From positions 186,001 through 250,000 of the forward strand of contig JBBTTE010000003.1 of assembly GCA_038064395.1 (NCBI GenBank): 64,000 nt of DNA. The letters are read 5' to 3'. The stretch's first letter is position 1, and every line of letters begins with the position of its first letter. The notes beneath the pieces were generated by a model, which did not search any database, was not told where the DNA came from, and was given only the letters and a program-made list of their open reading frames with translations. Both the position numbers and the translations under genes were made by a program. This DNA comes from JBBTTE01 sp038064395 (GTDB lineage Bacteria > Patescibacteriota > Saccharimonadia > Saccharimonadales > UBA4665). Shown piece by piece: positions 36,544-45,157 of this stretch.

Positions 36544-36925
36544 GGGTGGCGAAGTCATAGAGTTAATCAGTGATCTGGGCGGTGGCAAGACATCGTTTGT
36601 CCGTGGCCTGGCCATAGGCTTACGCAGTGAAGATACTGTACATAGCCCCAGCTTCACGATTAGTAATCAATACAAGTCAGATATATTCACACTTCATCAC
36701 CTAGACTTCTATCGCCTTAACGAAACCGGCACCATGAAGGAAGTTCTAACTGAGATATTGTCTGAGCCCAGCAATATAGTAGTAGTCGAGTGGGCCGGAA
36801 TCATTAAGAATGTCCTGCCCAATGAGCGATTAAGAATACGTATTACTCCCACTAGCGAGACAAGCCGCACATTCGAGTTCGCCTACCCAGATGAATTAGA
36901 TTACCTACTCCCCCGAGATACTTAA
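36458..36925 (+). CDS. tsaE: tRNA t6A biosynthesis ATPase TsaE
   Basis: TsaE is the ATPase partner of TsaB-TsaD in making threonylcarbamoyl-A37 of tRNA. Walker motif DLGGGKTSF, VHSPSFTISNQY, LHHLDFYRL and VEWAG are typical. 155 aa. The start lies 86 bases inside the previous gene in another frame. A later start would cut into the N-terminal strand, so the overlap appears genuine. Confidence 0.9.
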   Translation: MSTVQIWQTESSSLEATLRLGEQVGQNLRGGEVIELISDLGGGKTSFVRGLAIGLRSEDTVHSPSFTISNQYKSDIFTLHHLDFYRLNETGTMKEVLTEILSEPSNIVVVEWAGIIKNVLPNERLRIRITPTSETSRTFEFAYPDELDYLLPRDT

Positions 36926-36937
36926 CATGTTAAGTAT
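36918..36937. repeat. 20-bp perfect palindrome at the tsaE/tsaB junction
   Basis: ATACTTAACATGTTAAGTAT spans the tsaE stop codon and ends one base before the tsaB ATG. It contains the same core as sites in ruvA, recX and glyA. It could form a hairpin over the tsaB start or be a protein site. Confidence 0.7.
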
Positions 36938-37330
36938 ATGTTAATACTGACTCTAAGAACTGACAAATCAGATGCCGAGGTAGGTATTTTCGATGACGAG
37001 ACGGAACTTGCCTACACCATTTGGCAAGCCCATCGTGAATTAGCTGAAACCATTCACAGCAAAATCCAAGAAGCCTTGAGTGGTCAGCACAAAGGCTTAA
37101 ATGATCTACAAGCTATAGTTATTTACAAAGGCCCAGGCAGTTTCACCGGGCTTAGAATCGGCATTACGGTCGCCAATACATTCGCAGATAGCCTAGGCAT
37201 ACCGATAGTCTCCGAATCCCAAGAGCCTTGGCAGAAGTCGGGTATCATACGACTTCAAAAGGGTGAAAATGAAGTCGTAGCTTTGCCAGAATACGGCGCT
37301 TTGCCCAAAACCACGACACCTAAGCATTGA
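36938..37330 (+). CDS. tsaB: Short TsaB-like protein
   Basis: 130 aa compared with about 220-230 for full TsaB. The N-terminal ASKHA lobe is present: LILTLRTDKSDAEVGIF, then the signature IVIYKGPGSFTGLRIGI. The second lobe is reduced to a short tail. TsaB is the non-catalytic partner of TsaD, and the first lobe makes the dimer contact, so a short form may suffice. The start is directly after the palindrome and 12 bases after tsaE. Confidence 0.82.
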   Translation: MLILTLRTDKSDAEVGIFDDETELAYTIWQAHRELAETIHSKIQEALSGQHKGLNDLQAIVIYKGPGSFTGLRIGITVANTFADSLGIPIVSESQEPWQKSGIIRLQKGENEVVALPEYGALPKTTTPKH

Positions 37331-37429
37331 CCGCAGTGGCCTTGGCGGGTTATATTTTAGGCAGGAATTGTATCGTTTGAGAGACGTTCACATTCTAACT
37401 AGACCAAATTCTAAATTTAATTCGATTTT

Positions 37430-37490
37430 CAGATAACTGTACCTCAGGCTAACTAGAGAAGTGAACAGCGATTGTTAGCACGGTTATCTG
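37430..37490 (+). promoter_or_regulatory. Nested stem-loop in the rny leader
   Basis: Outer stem CAGATAAC (37430-37437) / GTTATCTG (37483-37490); inner stem GCTAAC (37448-37453) / GTTAGC (37474-37479). Both are perfect. The structure ends just before the AAAGGA ribosome site of rny. The rest of the 178-base gap (37331-37508) holds only a possible TATATT -10 near 37351. Confidence 0.55.
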
Positions 37491-37508
37491 CCGACAGAAA
37501 GGACAGCC

Positions 37509-39017
37509 ATGATTGCAGTGCTATTTGCTATTGCAGGACTAGTTGTTGGCTTTGGCGCCACAACTGTTATCACCAAACAAAGAATGGGCTCTGCCGAGCA
37601 AAAAGCTCAGAAGGAACTAGACAAGGCCAAGAAGGAAGCCGCTAAGTTAATTGACCAAGCGCGCGAAGAATCCAAGAAAGAAGTCGAAGCTACACGAAAG
37701 GAAGAGCAATCTCGACGCCATGAAGTTAAAGATCTTGAGAAGCGACTAGTGACTCGTGAAGAGAATCTAGACAAGAAGCTCGACGAGCTAGACAAGCGCA
37801 ACGAGAATCTACGTAAGAACGAAGACGAAGTCGAACAGCTTAAGAATGAGATCCGTACGATCCGAACTAAGCAGCAAGACAAGCTAGAGAAGATCGCTAA
37901 GCTGACCAAGGCCGATGCTGCCGATAAGCTGATGCAAATGACCGAGCGTGATATCAAGCAAGATCTAGTCGGACTAGTTGTTAAGCTTCAGAATGAAGCC
38001 AAGGACAATGCCGAAGAGAAGGCCGCTCTGATCATAACTACAGCTATGGAACGTATGTCCAGCGAAGTTACTGCTGAACGCACCATCACTAGCGTCAAGC
38101 TAGAAGATGAAGACATGAAGGGCCGCATCATTGGTAAGGAAGGTCGTAACATCCAAGCGCTTCAACGTGCCACAGGCGTCGACATTATGGTTGATGACAC
38201 CCCTGGCTACGTAGTTCTAAGTAGCTTTGACCCAATTCGCCGTGAAGTTGCACGCCAGACAATGGTGATGCTAATGAAGGATGGTCGAATTCACCCAGGT
38301 CGTATTGAAGAAATTGTCGCCAAGGCCCAGAACGCCGTCGAAAAAGACGTCATCAAAGCTGGTGAAGACGCTGCTCGTGAAGTCGGCGTTGTCGGTATTC
38401 CTAAGGAAGTCTTGCAACTACTAGGTGAACTTAAGTACCGAACTAGCTATGGCCAGAACGTGCTCAAGCATTCTACCGAGATGGCTCACATTGCAGGCGT
38501 AATCGCCGAAGAGGTCGGTGCTGACGTTAAGATCTCTAAGTATGCTGCCCTAGTGCATGACCTTGGTAAGGCACTGACGCACAAGATGGAAGGCAAGCAC
38601 CACCACATTTCTGGTGAAATGCTTCGCAAGTATGGTGCACCAGAAGCTGTCGCTCTGGCTGCCGAACAACACCACGATGATGTCGAAGCCACGACCGTCG
38701 AAGCCTTAATTGTTCGAACTGTGGACGCTATCAGTGCGTCACGACCAGGTGCACGCAACATTAGCGCCGAGAACTTCGGTGATCGCATGCGTGACCTAGA
38801 GAACGTAGCTAACGGCTTCCCAGGCATCGAGAAGTCTTACGCTATCAGTGCCGGCCGTGAAGTCCGAGTCTTTGTTAAGCCACAGCAGATTGATGATCTA
38901 AGCGCCATCAAGCTGGCTCGTGACATCGCCACCAAGATTGAATCTTCGATGCAGTACCCTGGTACTATCAAGGTCAACGTCATCCGCGAAACTCGCGCTA
39001 TAGAATTCGCTAAGTAG
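37509..39017 (+). CDS. rny: Ribonuclease Y
   Basis: Membrane-bound endoribonuclease starting mRNA decay. N-terminal membrane helix (residues about 2-20), a long coiled coil of Lys/Glu-rich heptads (about 25-140), KH domain with GRIIGKEGRNIQAL, and HD domain with LVHDLGKALTH and EQHHDD. 502 aa. AAAGGACAG precedes the ATG. It is upstream of a phosphatase and ymdB, reflecting the known rny-ymdB linkage. Confidence 0.96.
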   Translation: MIAVLFAIAGLVVGFGATTVITKQRMGSAEQKAQKELDKAKKEAAKLIDQAREESKKEVEATRKEEQSRRHEVKDLEKRLVTREENLDKKLDELDKRNENLRKNEDEVEQLKNEIRTIRTKQQDKLEKIAKLTKADAADKLMQMTERDIKQDLVGLVVKLQNEAKDNAEEKAALIITTAMERMSSEVTAERTITSVKLEDEDMKGRIIGKEGRNIQALQRATGVDIMVDDTPGYVVLSSFDPIRREVARQTMVMLMKDGRIHPGRIEEIVAKAQNAVEKDVIKAGEDAAREVGVVGIPKEVLQLLGELKYRTSYGQNVLKHSTEMAHIAGVIAEEVGADVKISKYAALVHDLGKALTHKMEGKHHHISGEMLRKYGAPEAVALAAEQHHDDVEATTVEALIVRTVDAISASRPGARNISAENFGDRMRDLENVANGFPGIEKSYAISAGREVRVFVKPQQIDDLSAIKLARDIATKIESSMQYPGTIKVNVIRETRAIEFAK

Positions 39018-39023
39018 ATTTGC

Positions 39024-39551
39024 ATGAAGCTTTTGGTGATACGTCATGGTCAAAGCCAAGCCAATTCTTCGGGCGTTGTCGCTGGTAGCCAAATTGATTC
39101 GCCACTTAGTGAACAAGGCATTCTAGATAATATGGCTGTTGCTGAGCAACTGATCGGCAAAAAGATTGATTGGATCGTGTCTTCACCGAAGACTCGTGCT
39201 ATTGATACTGCCAAACAGATCCAGCAACTAGCTTTCCCTAACATAGAAATACAAGTTAATTCCGACTTTAGTGAAAGAAATGTCGGCGAAGCTTCAGGCA
39301 TGAAGCTCGAGGATTACTACGCCCTAGAAAAGTCTGGTGCTGTCATTGAAGGCGCTGAACCTCCCGAAGAAATGTTTAGTCGTGTAGAACGCGGCCTACA
39401 AGAACTTAGATCCCTTGCAGGTAACGGACTACTCGTCACTCACAACGGTACCTATCGTATGCTTAAGTGTGTGGTCGACGAATTACCGCCGGAGGACTTT
39501 ATGCGGATTCAAGGACTAGAGAATGGCGAAATTAAGGAGCTGGAGATATGA
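39024..39551 (+). CDS. Histidine phosphatase (phosphoglycerate mutase-like)
   Basis: 175 aa. The phosphohistidine motif is IRHGQSQANSSG at the N-terminus, with the second catalytic His in LLVTHNGTYR. Likely a small-molecule or protein phosphatase rather than glycolytic mutase, because the mutase-specific insertions are absent. It lies 6 bases after rny and overlaps ymdB by 4 bases. Confidence 0.85.
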   Translation: MKLLVIRHGQSQANSSGVVAGSQIDSPLSEQGILDNMAVAEQLIGKKIDWIVSSPKTRAIDTAKQIQQLAFPNIEIQVNSDFSERNVGEASGMKLEDYYALEKSGAVIEGAEPPEEMFSRVERGLQELRSLAGNGLLVTHNGTYRMLKCVVDELPPEDFMRIQGLENGEIKELEI

Positions 39552-40342
39552 ACATTCTCTATGTTGGCGATGTAATGGGCGAAATGGGTTTGCAGGTCGT
39601 GGAGCAAATTCTGCCATCACTCCGACAGGAGAAGCAAATAGATCTAGTCGTTGCTCAAGCCGAGAATGTAAGTGATGGCAAGGGGCTTACTATTGAAGAC
39701 TTCCAGAGACTCAAGAGGGCCGGTGTAGATTTCTGTACCGGCGGCAACTGGAGTTTGCACAAGAAGGACATTATTCAAGCACTTAACGATCCTAATCAGC
39801 CAGTGATTCGTCCGGCTAACTATCCAGAGGGCACTGAGGGGCTGGGCTATAAGTATATCGATACCGTCCAAGGCAAGGTTCTGGTTGTTAGTCTGCTCGG
39901 TCATATAGTTGGCAAGGATGCAGACAAGCCTACGGACAATCCGCTACAAGTTATTGATAAGATTTTGGCTCAGCAGCAAGATGTCGATAGAGCGGCCACA
40001 GTAATTAATTTCCACGGTGATTACAGTAGTGAAAAAGTCGTCATTGGCCACTACTTAGATGGCCGTGCGTCATTGGTTGTTGGCGATCATTGGCATGTGC
40101 CTACTGCCGATGCACGCGTTTTGGCAAAGGGTACAGCTCACATCTCAGATGTCGGCATGTGCGGAGCCTTAGATGCCTCTCTGGGGGTTGAGTTTGAAAG
40201 CGTGATTCCGCGTTGGCGTGATGGACGCTCAACACGTAATATACTGGCATCAGATGGTCGGAAGCAGTTTAACGCCGTTCTAGCCAACATCAACGCACAG
40301 GGACTGGCTGAATCGATGGAGCAGATCCAAAAGACGTTTTAG
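39548..40342 (+). CDS. ymdB: YmdB-family metallophosphoesterase
   Basis: 264 aa. Metal-site motifs are YVGDVMGEMG, VAQAENVSDGKG, TGGNWSLHKK, INFHGDYSSEK and HVPTADARVL...HISDVGMCG. The Bacillus protein hydrolyses cyclic nucleotides (2',3'-cNMP/cAMP) and sits in an operon with rny, as here. The usual GTHTHV segment reads GDHWHV, a small change near the metal site. Confidence 0.9.
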   Translation: MNILYVGDVMGEMGLQVVEQILPSLRQEKQIDLVVAQAENVSDGKGLTIEDFQRLKRAGVDFCTGGNWSLHKKDIIQALNDPNQPVIRPANYPEGTEGLGYKYIDTVQGKVLVVSLLGHIVGKDADKPTDNPLQVIDKILAQQQDVDRAATVINFHGDYSSEKVVIGHYLDGRASLVVGDHWHVPTADARVLAKGTAHISDVGMCGALDASLGVEFESVIPRWRDGRSTRNILASDGRKQFNAVLANINAQGLAESMEQIQKTF

Positions 40343-40399
40343 ACTAGGTTTTATCGGCCAAAACCTATATAATCAACCTCTGTAATATCGATAGGTCAT

Positions 40400-40476
40400 C
40401 GGGGAGTGGCGCAGCTTGGTAGCGCGCGCGGTTTGGGACCGTGAGGTCGCAGGTTCAAATCCTGTCTCCCCGACCA
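40400..40476 (+). tRNA. tRNA-Pro (anticodon TGG)
   Basis: Acceptor CGGGGAG/CTCCCCG, anticodon stem CGCGG/CCGTG with loop TTTGGGA, T-loop TTCAAAT, discriminator A and encoded CCA. The start C1:G72 is typical of bacterial tRNA-Pro. Confidence 0.97.
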
Positions 40477-40485
40477 ATTTGAATT

Positions 40486-42468
40486 TTATTGTTGCTGAGG
40501 TGGGTATTGAGGCGGTTGTTGACCGTTTGGTGGCTGCTGTTGTGGCTGCGCAAAAGGATCATTCGGGTTAGGTACAGGTTGCTGAGCGGCTGATCCTATA
40601 GCTGGTGAGAATAGAGTTCGGTGACCGATCTGCTGGTCTGCTACAGGCTGCACTGATTGAACGGGCTGTTGCCCCAATGGGTAAACAGGTTCTACATTTC
40701 CCACCACAGGTGTCGCCACGCCAATCGGTGTCGGTGCTGCGTATTGTGCGTTTAGGCTGTCGTAATAGCTAGTAAGTTGCTTGCGTCTACGTATCCAAGT
40801 GAACACCCCGTAGATAGCGCCTATCAGCAGGAAGAGACCTAGCAATATCTTCCACCAGACCATGCCACTGCTAGCGCCAACGACAGCGAATGGCTTAGGA
40901 CTATCTGTGCTGAAGTTGAAGTTGTGGTCGCTATCTAGCTTGAGCTTGGAGTTTGTCCACTTGCTGCCATTGTATGCGTATAGCTGAGGCTTGTCCTTGA
41001 GCAACTTCTTATTAACAGCAACCTTGAACTGTACGGGCTTGTTGAATTTATCGACTTGGCTTCCGTCCGAACTCTTACATACTAGTTCGTATGTTCCAGC
41101 TAGTACATTGTTGGACTTAGAAAGAGTCTTGTCGTTGGTCTGATCGATTTCACAGGCTGCGTCCTCGTTCAAGGCACCGGCTGGGATCTTAACACTCACA
41201 ACACCATCGTCACTTTCGATAGTAGACTCTTTGTCTGCAAAAGCGTTTGCGCTAAAGCTTGATGTAGTGATGTCAGCTACAGAGTAATCTGATGCATTGC
41301 CTGCTGCGTCCGTAGCAGAAACTCGATAAGTGTATTTGGCAGAGAATTCTGTTGTGTTGTCGTTGTAAGTTGTGTCAGTGGCGCTATCGCTCAGTGTAGT
41401 CCATGTAGTACCGTCGTCATCAGAGCGCTCGATAACATAGCCCGTAACCGCAGTGTCGTCAGTTGATACAGCCCATGAAAGATCTATGCCACCTGAAGTG
41501 CCTTCAACGGCCGATAGATCTGTTGGTGCCGTCGGGGCCTGTTTATCGGTGTTTGCTGTCACGGCTGGTGTTGTGCTACTTGAGGGTGCTCTGGCAACCG
41601 TTCTACTTGCGGTGCTAGTATTCTTGGTCGTTGTTGTGCCTCCACCAGAACCACCTACAATAGGTGATTGTGGAGGAGGAGCTGGAGTATTAACGGTACA
41701 GGCCGTTGTCGTAAACGCTTGCGACACTGTTCCAGAAGCTAAGCCACTGGCGTAGGACTGGACACCAAGAGTATAGGTAGTACCACAGGCTAGATTAGCA
41801 AATGTGTAGTATGGATAAGATGTTGATCCATATGTTGCGCTATTTTTGAATGTCGAATAGCCTTCAGCTCCGCTGCCTGCATTCCAACGTAGGGTTAAGG
41901 AGGTTTGTGTTCTGTCTGCGGTGGTGATTGCGGGCGGGCCTGGTGGAGACGGTGGTGTCATGCAGAAGTGAACATCAGTATTTGATAGGGCATAAGTCGT
42001 ATTACTATAGACAATAATTTGGTTTCCAACCCCGGTTGCGCAAAAACCTCCTGCTGGCGTTGCTCTCCAATTGGAGTAGCTGGCTGCAGTTATGCGGTAC
42101 TGAAGAACTACGCCATCAGCCGAGTGAACAATACAGTCGCTGAAGTAGGCGCTCCCATTTATGACTGTCGTTTGCTGCCCAGAGCAGGTATTACCTCGGC
42201 CTTGCCCTGTGGCAGGATCGTAACTCTCCACATTTATGTAGGCACCATTCAGGGTTTGAGCCGGGTTTTGAGAGTTATAAACATAAACATGGAAGTTTCC
42301 ATATGTTCTGGTTGCTGCCTTAGAGCCAATTATGGAATATATACCACCACCAAATGCAGTTAGTAAGACTACCATTAACAATACAGAACGAGGGGACTTC
42401 AGAGACGCCAGTAGCCACTTGTGATGACGCTTTTCGTGCTTGATTGGTTTCTTGTTTTTGTCTTGCAT
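40486..42468 (-). CDS. Large surface protein with FN3 domains and C-terminal anchor
   Basis: 660 aa. A basic N-terminus and membrane helix (about 28-47) end in GSKAAT. Then comes an N-terminal beta domain with cysteines, an FN3 domain (about 175-255), a Thr/Ser/Pro linker, and a second FN3 domain (about 310-400). A ZU5-like stretch (VVSVKIPAGALNED) and a second membrane helix (about 548-568) follow. After this helix come a basic stop and about 85 residues of Pro/Gln-rich cytoplasmic tail. Both ends are probably cytoplasmic or the first is a cleaved signal. Likely an adhesin or envelope protein. Confidence 0.75.
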   Translation of the reverse strand: MQDKNKKPIKHEKRHHKWLLASLKSPRSVLLMVVLLTAFGGGIYSIIGSKAATRTYGNFHVYVYNSQNPAQTLNGAYINVESYDPATGQGRGNTCSGQQTTVINGSAYFSDCIVHSADGVVLQYRITAASYSNWRATPAGGFCATGVGNQIIVYSNTTYALSNTDVHFCMTPPSPPGPPAITTADRTQTSLTLRWNAGSGAEGYSTFKNSATYGSTSYPYYTFANLACGTTYTLGVQSYASGLASGTVSQAFTTTACTVNTPAPPPQSPIVGGSGGGTTTTKNTSTASRTVARAPSSSTTPAVTANTDKQAPTAPTDLSAVEGTSGGIDLSWAVSTDDTAVTGYVIERSDDDGTTWTTLSDSATDTTYNDNTTEFSAKYTYRVSATDAAGNASDYSVADITTSSFSANAFADKESTIESDDGVVSVKIPAGALNEDAACEIDQTNDKTLSKSNNVLAGTYELVCKSSDGSQVDKFNKPVQFKVAVNKKLLKDKPQLYAYNGSKWTNSKLKLDSDHNFNFSTDSPKPFAVVGASSGMVWWKILLGLFLLIGAIYGVFTWIRRRKQLTSYYDSLNAQYAAPTPIGVATPVVGNVEPVYPLGQQPVQSVQPVADQQIGHRTLFSPAIGSAAQQPVPNPNDPFAQPQQQPPNGQQPPQYPPQQQ

Positions 42469-42574
42469 AAAGCTAGTAGCCTTTAATACTTACCTCGAAT
42501 GATATAACAGATGTACCGCCATGTAAAGTCACCAATAGCTACTATATGCTTAAGTTTGGAGTACAATACAAGCC

Positions 42575-43201
42575 ATGCTACTCATCCTCACCGCACTTGT
42601 TGTTCTGGCTCTTCTTGTAATTAATGAATTTTGGTGGCGTTGGCGTACGGTTCACGGGGAGATGAGTCGTAAGTTCATTCATATTTCGGTTGGCTGTTTT
42701 GTGGCTACTTGGCCGTTCTTCTTATCGTGGCGTCAAATACAGTTCTTGAGTATCGCGTTCCTTATAATTGTCTGTCTCTCCAAGTATTTCAAACTATTTC
42801 AGGCTATACATAGTGTACAACGACCGACTTGGGGTGAAATATTTTTTGCTGCGTCAGTTGGTCTAATTACGCTTATCACTCAAGATAAATGGATATACGC
42901 CGCCGCCTTACTGCAAATGGCTCTAGCTGATGGCTTGGCGGCTATCATTGGCGTTCAGTTCGGTAATCGCCGCCGATATCAAGTGACCGGTCATCCTAAG
43001 ACGGTCATAGGTACACTAACGTTCTTCGCCGTATCATTTGCTATCCTTTTGGCCTATAGCCGTCTCAGCGGAACTGACCTGCCAGTTAATAGTATGGTCA
43101 TGATTGGTATCCTGGCTAGTCTTATAGAGAATCTTGCTACACGAGGCTTAGATAACCTGCTTGTACCAGTTCTGGTGGCTTTGTTACTAGCTAATTATTA
43201 A
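42575..43201 (+). CDS. Dolichol/phytol-kinase-like integral membrane protein
   Basis: 208 aa with about six helices. SRKFIHISVG near residue 29 and LADGLAAIIGVQFGNRRRY with GHPKTVIGTL resemble the CTP-dependent polyprenol/phytol kinase family, which is related to CDP-diglyceride synthases. A role in phosphorylating a prenol for envelope synthesis is inferred. TACAAT lies 7 bases before the ATG. The 3' end overlaps the convergent P-type ATPase by 11 bases. Confidence 0.75.
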   Translation: MLLILTALVVLALLVINEFWWRWRTVHGEMSRKFIHISVGCFVATWPFFLSWRQIQFLSIAFLIIVCLSKYFKLFQAIHSVQRPTWGEIFFAASVGLITLITQDKWIYAAALLQMALADGLAAIIGVQFGNRRRYQVTGHPKTVIGTLTFFAVSFAILLAYSRLSGTDLPVNSMVMIGILASLIENLATRGLDNLLVPVLVALLLANY

Positions 43202-45029
43202 CAGTTATTAGGTGAGCTCGCAGAGCATTAAAGATCACGAATACGTCTACTAACTCTTGTAAGATGGCACCTGATAAGGGTGACATCTTGCCCGTAGCAA
43301 ATATAAGCATCAATACGAGACTTAGTCCGATACCAATTAGTATGCTTTGCTTGGCAATCCTAAATGTTTGCTTAGCAATTGTCAAAGCCGTCGCAACACG
43401 ACCTAGATCGTCAAGCATAATGACCATGTCGGCTGACTCACTAGCGGCTGTAGAGCCACGCGCACCAAGCGCTATGCCTACGTCAGCAGCAGTTAGTGCT
43501 GGCGCATCATTCACGCCGTCGCCGACGAAGACGAGTGGACGCTTTGTGACTTCATCGAAGACATGTAGCTTGTCGGCTGGCAGCATTTCGGCATGAACAT
43601 GATTGATGCCTAGCTTCTGGGCGATGGCCCCCGCTGTGGCTTGATTGTCCCCAGTGATCATCAGCATTTCCTTCAGACCCAGGTCTCGTAATCGTTCGAG
43701 GGTGGCTTGTGTCTCGGGACGTTCTTGATCTTGGAAGGTCACAACGCCAGCCAGTTCTCCGCCCAGCGCAACATAGACAGCAGTTTGATTGATTACGCCA
43801 AGCTTGGACTTAGAGGGCATAACAACGCCATGCTCTTCTAGTAGGCTTAAACGACCAACTATTATCTCCTGACCTCGCGTGGCAGCCTTAAGCCCTCGAC
43901 CTGAGATCTCCGTTATATGCTTAGCCTTGGTTAGTTTGATCTTCTGAGTCTTGGCTTCGTTAACTATGGCTTGGGCTACTACGTGATTGGAGTTTTGCTC
44001 TAAGCTGGCTGCCAAGGCCAGTACTTCGTCGGCTTTGAAGTCACCGTAGGTCTTAATCTTTTCGACTACCAAACGACCTTGAGTTAGTGTGCCAGTCTTG
44101 TCGAAAGCGATTGTCTGGGCTTCAGCAAGCCGCTCCATGGCTTTACCGGTCTTAATGATAATGCCGTATTTGCTAGCGCGCGCCATGCCACTAATTAGAG
44201 CAATTGGTGCTGCCAGCAAGAGAGGGCAGGGCGTCGCTACAATAATGACTTCCAAGAAGCGGATTGCCTCACCGCTAATAACCCAGACGCCTCCGGCCAA
44301 TGCATAGGCTGCAATTGTGAAAGGCAAGCTATACCTGTCAGCCAGCCGTACGAAGGGTGCTTGACTGGCAGATGCGCCTCGAACGAGCTTCACGATCTGT
44401 TGATACTGACTGTCAGCCGCCGTAGCCAGAGCCTTGGCGGTTATGACGCCATCTAAGTTAATAGAACCGCTTAGTAGCTGATCCTTAACTTGCTTGGTTT
44501 GCGGCAAGCTTTCGCCGGTTAATGATGACTCGTCGAAGCTGGCCGTGCCATCAATGACTACGGCGTCAACTGGAACCAGCTCGCCAGCCCTAATAAGAAT
44601 TTTGTCCCCGACATGAATATCATTTACGCCTACGTCGATTGTTTTGCCCTTGCGGATAACATGAGCTTTGCGGGGTGCGTGCTTAAGCAATTGGTCTAGC
44701 TCGCTCTTGGCGCGGTGCTCGGCAAAGTCCTCCAGAGCCTCGCCACCAGTTAGCATCAACACGACCACTATGGCTGCCCAATACTGTTGCAAGATAACTG
44801 ATGTGATAATTGCCGTAGCGGCTAGTATGTCAATTCCGTATTTGCCTAGTCTGATGTCTTGCCACATTGACCAAAGCAGCGGGCAAACTTCCACAATTGC
44901 CACGATGCCGAGTAGCCACCCTGCAGCTGTTCGCTGACCAGCCAACTCTAATACAAGACCAGTTATTACCGTTATAATAGCCAGACTGAACAACTTATAT
45001 TCACGCAAAAACCGCACTAGTCGCTTCAT
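43191..45029 (-). CDS. Heavy-metal P1B-type ATPase without N-terminal metal-binding domain
   Basis: 612 aa. TGES actuator loop, the transmembrane ion motif reads ATPCPLLLAAP (CPL rather than CPC), phosphorylation site FDKTGTLT, and hinge VGDGVNDAPALTAADVG. The N-domain segment that usually reads S-x-H-P reads SNHVVAQAIV, so the Pro of the HP pair is Val. There is no HMA domain; the first helix starts near residue 13. The transported ion is not predictable from these motifs. It has a mapped-by-eye ATG at 45029. Confidence 0.88.
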   Translation of the reverse strand: MKRLVRFLREYKLFSLAIITVITGLVLELAGQRTAAGWLLGIVAIVEVCPLLWSMWQDIRLGKYGIDILAATAIITSVILQQYWAAIVVVLMLTGGEALEDFAEHRAKSELDQLLKHAPRKAHVIRKGKTIDVGVNDIHVGDKILIRAGELVPVDAVVIDGTASFDESSLTGESLPQTKQVKDQLLSGSINLDGVITAKALATAADSQYQQIVKLVRGASASQAPFVRLADRYSLPFTIAAYALAGGVWVISGEAIRFLEVIIVATPCPLLLAAPIALISGMARASKYGIIIKTGKAMERLAEAQTIAFDKTGTLTQGRLVVEKIKTYGDFKADEVLALAASLEQNSNHVVAQAIVNEAKTQKIKLTKAKHITEISGRGLKAATRGQEIIVGRLSLLEEHGVVMPSKSKLGVINQTAVYVALGGELAGVVTFQDQERPETQATLERLRDLGLKEMLMITGDNQATAGAIAQKLGINHVHAEMLPADKLHVFDEVTKRPLVFVGDGVNDAPALTAADVGIALGARGSTAASESADMVIMLDDLGRVATALTIAKQTFRIAKQSILIGIGLSLVLMLIFATGKMSPLSGAILQELVDVFVIFNALRAHLITVNN

Positions 45030-45157
45030 AACATCTCCAATTAATGAGTCACTTACCTATAAGTATAGCAACATAAATCGTCAGTCGACTTGGAAACTTT
45101 GACAACTACAAATCCTTACTATATTATGTATAGTATTGAAATAGCAGAGGATAGATT

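Noticed and set aside
40486..42468. Plus-strand ORFs opposite the FN3 surface protein
   Set aside because: They are shadows of Thr/Ser-rich coding sequence, with no promoter or ribosome site.
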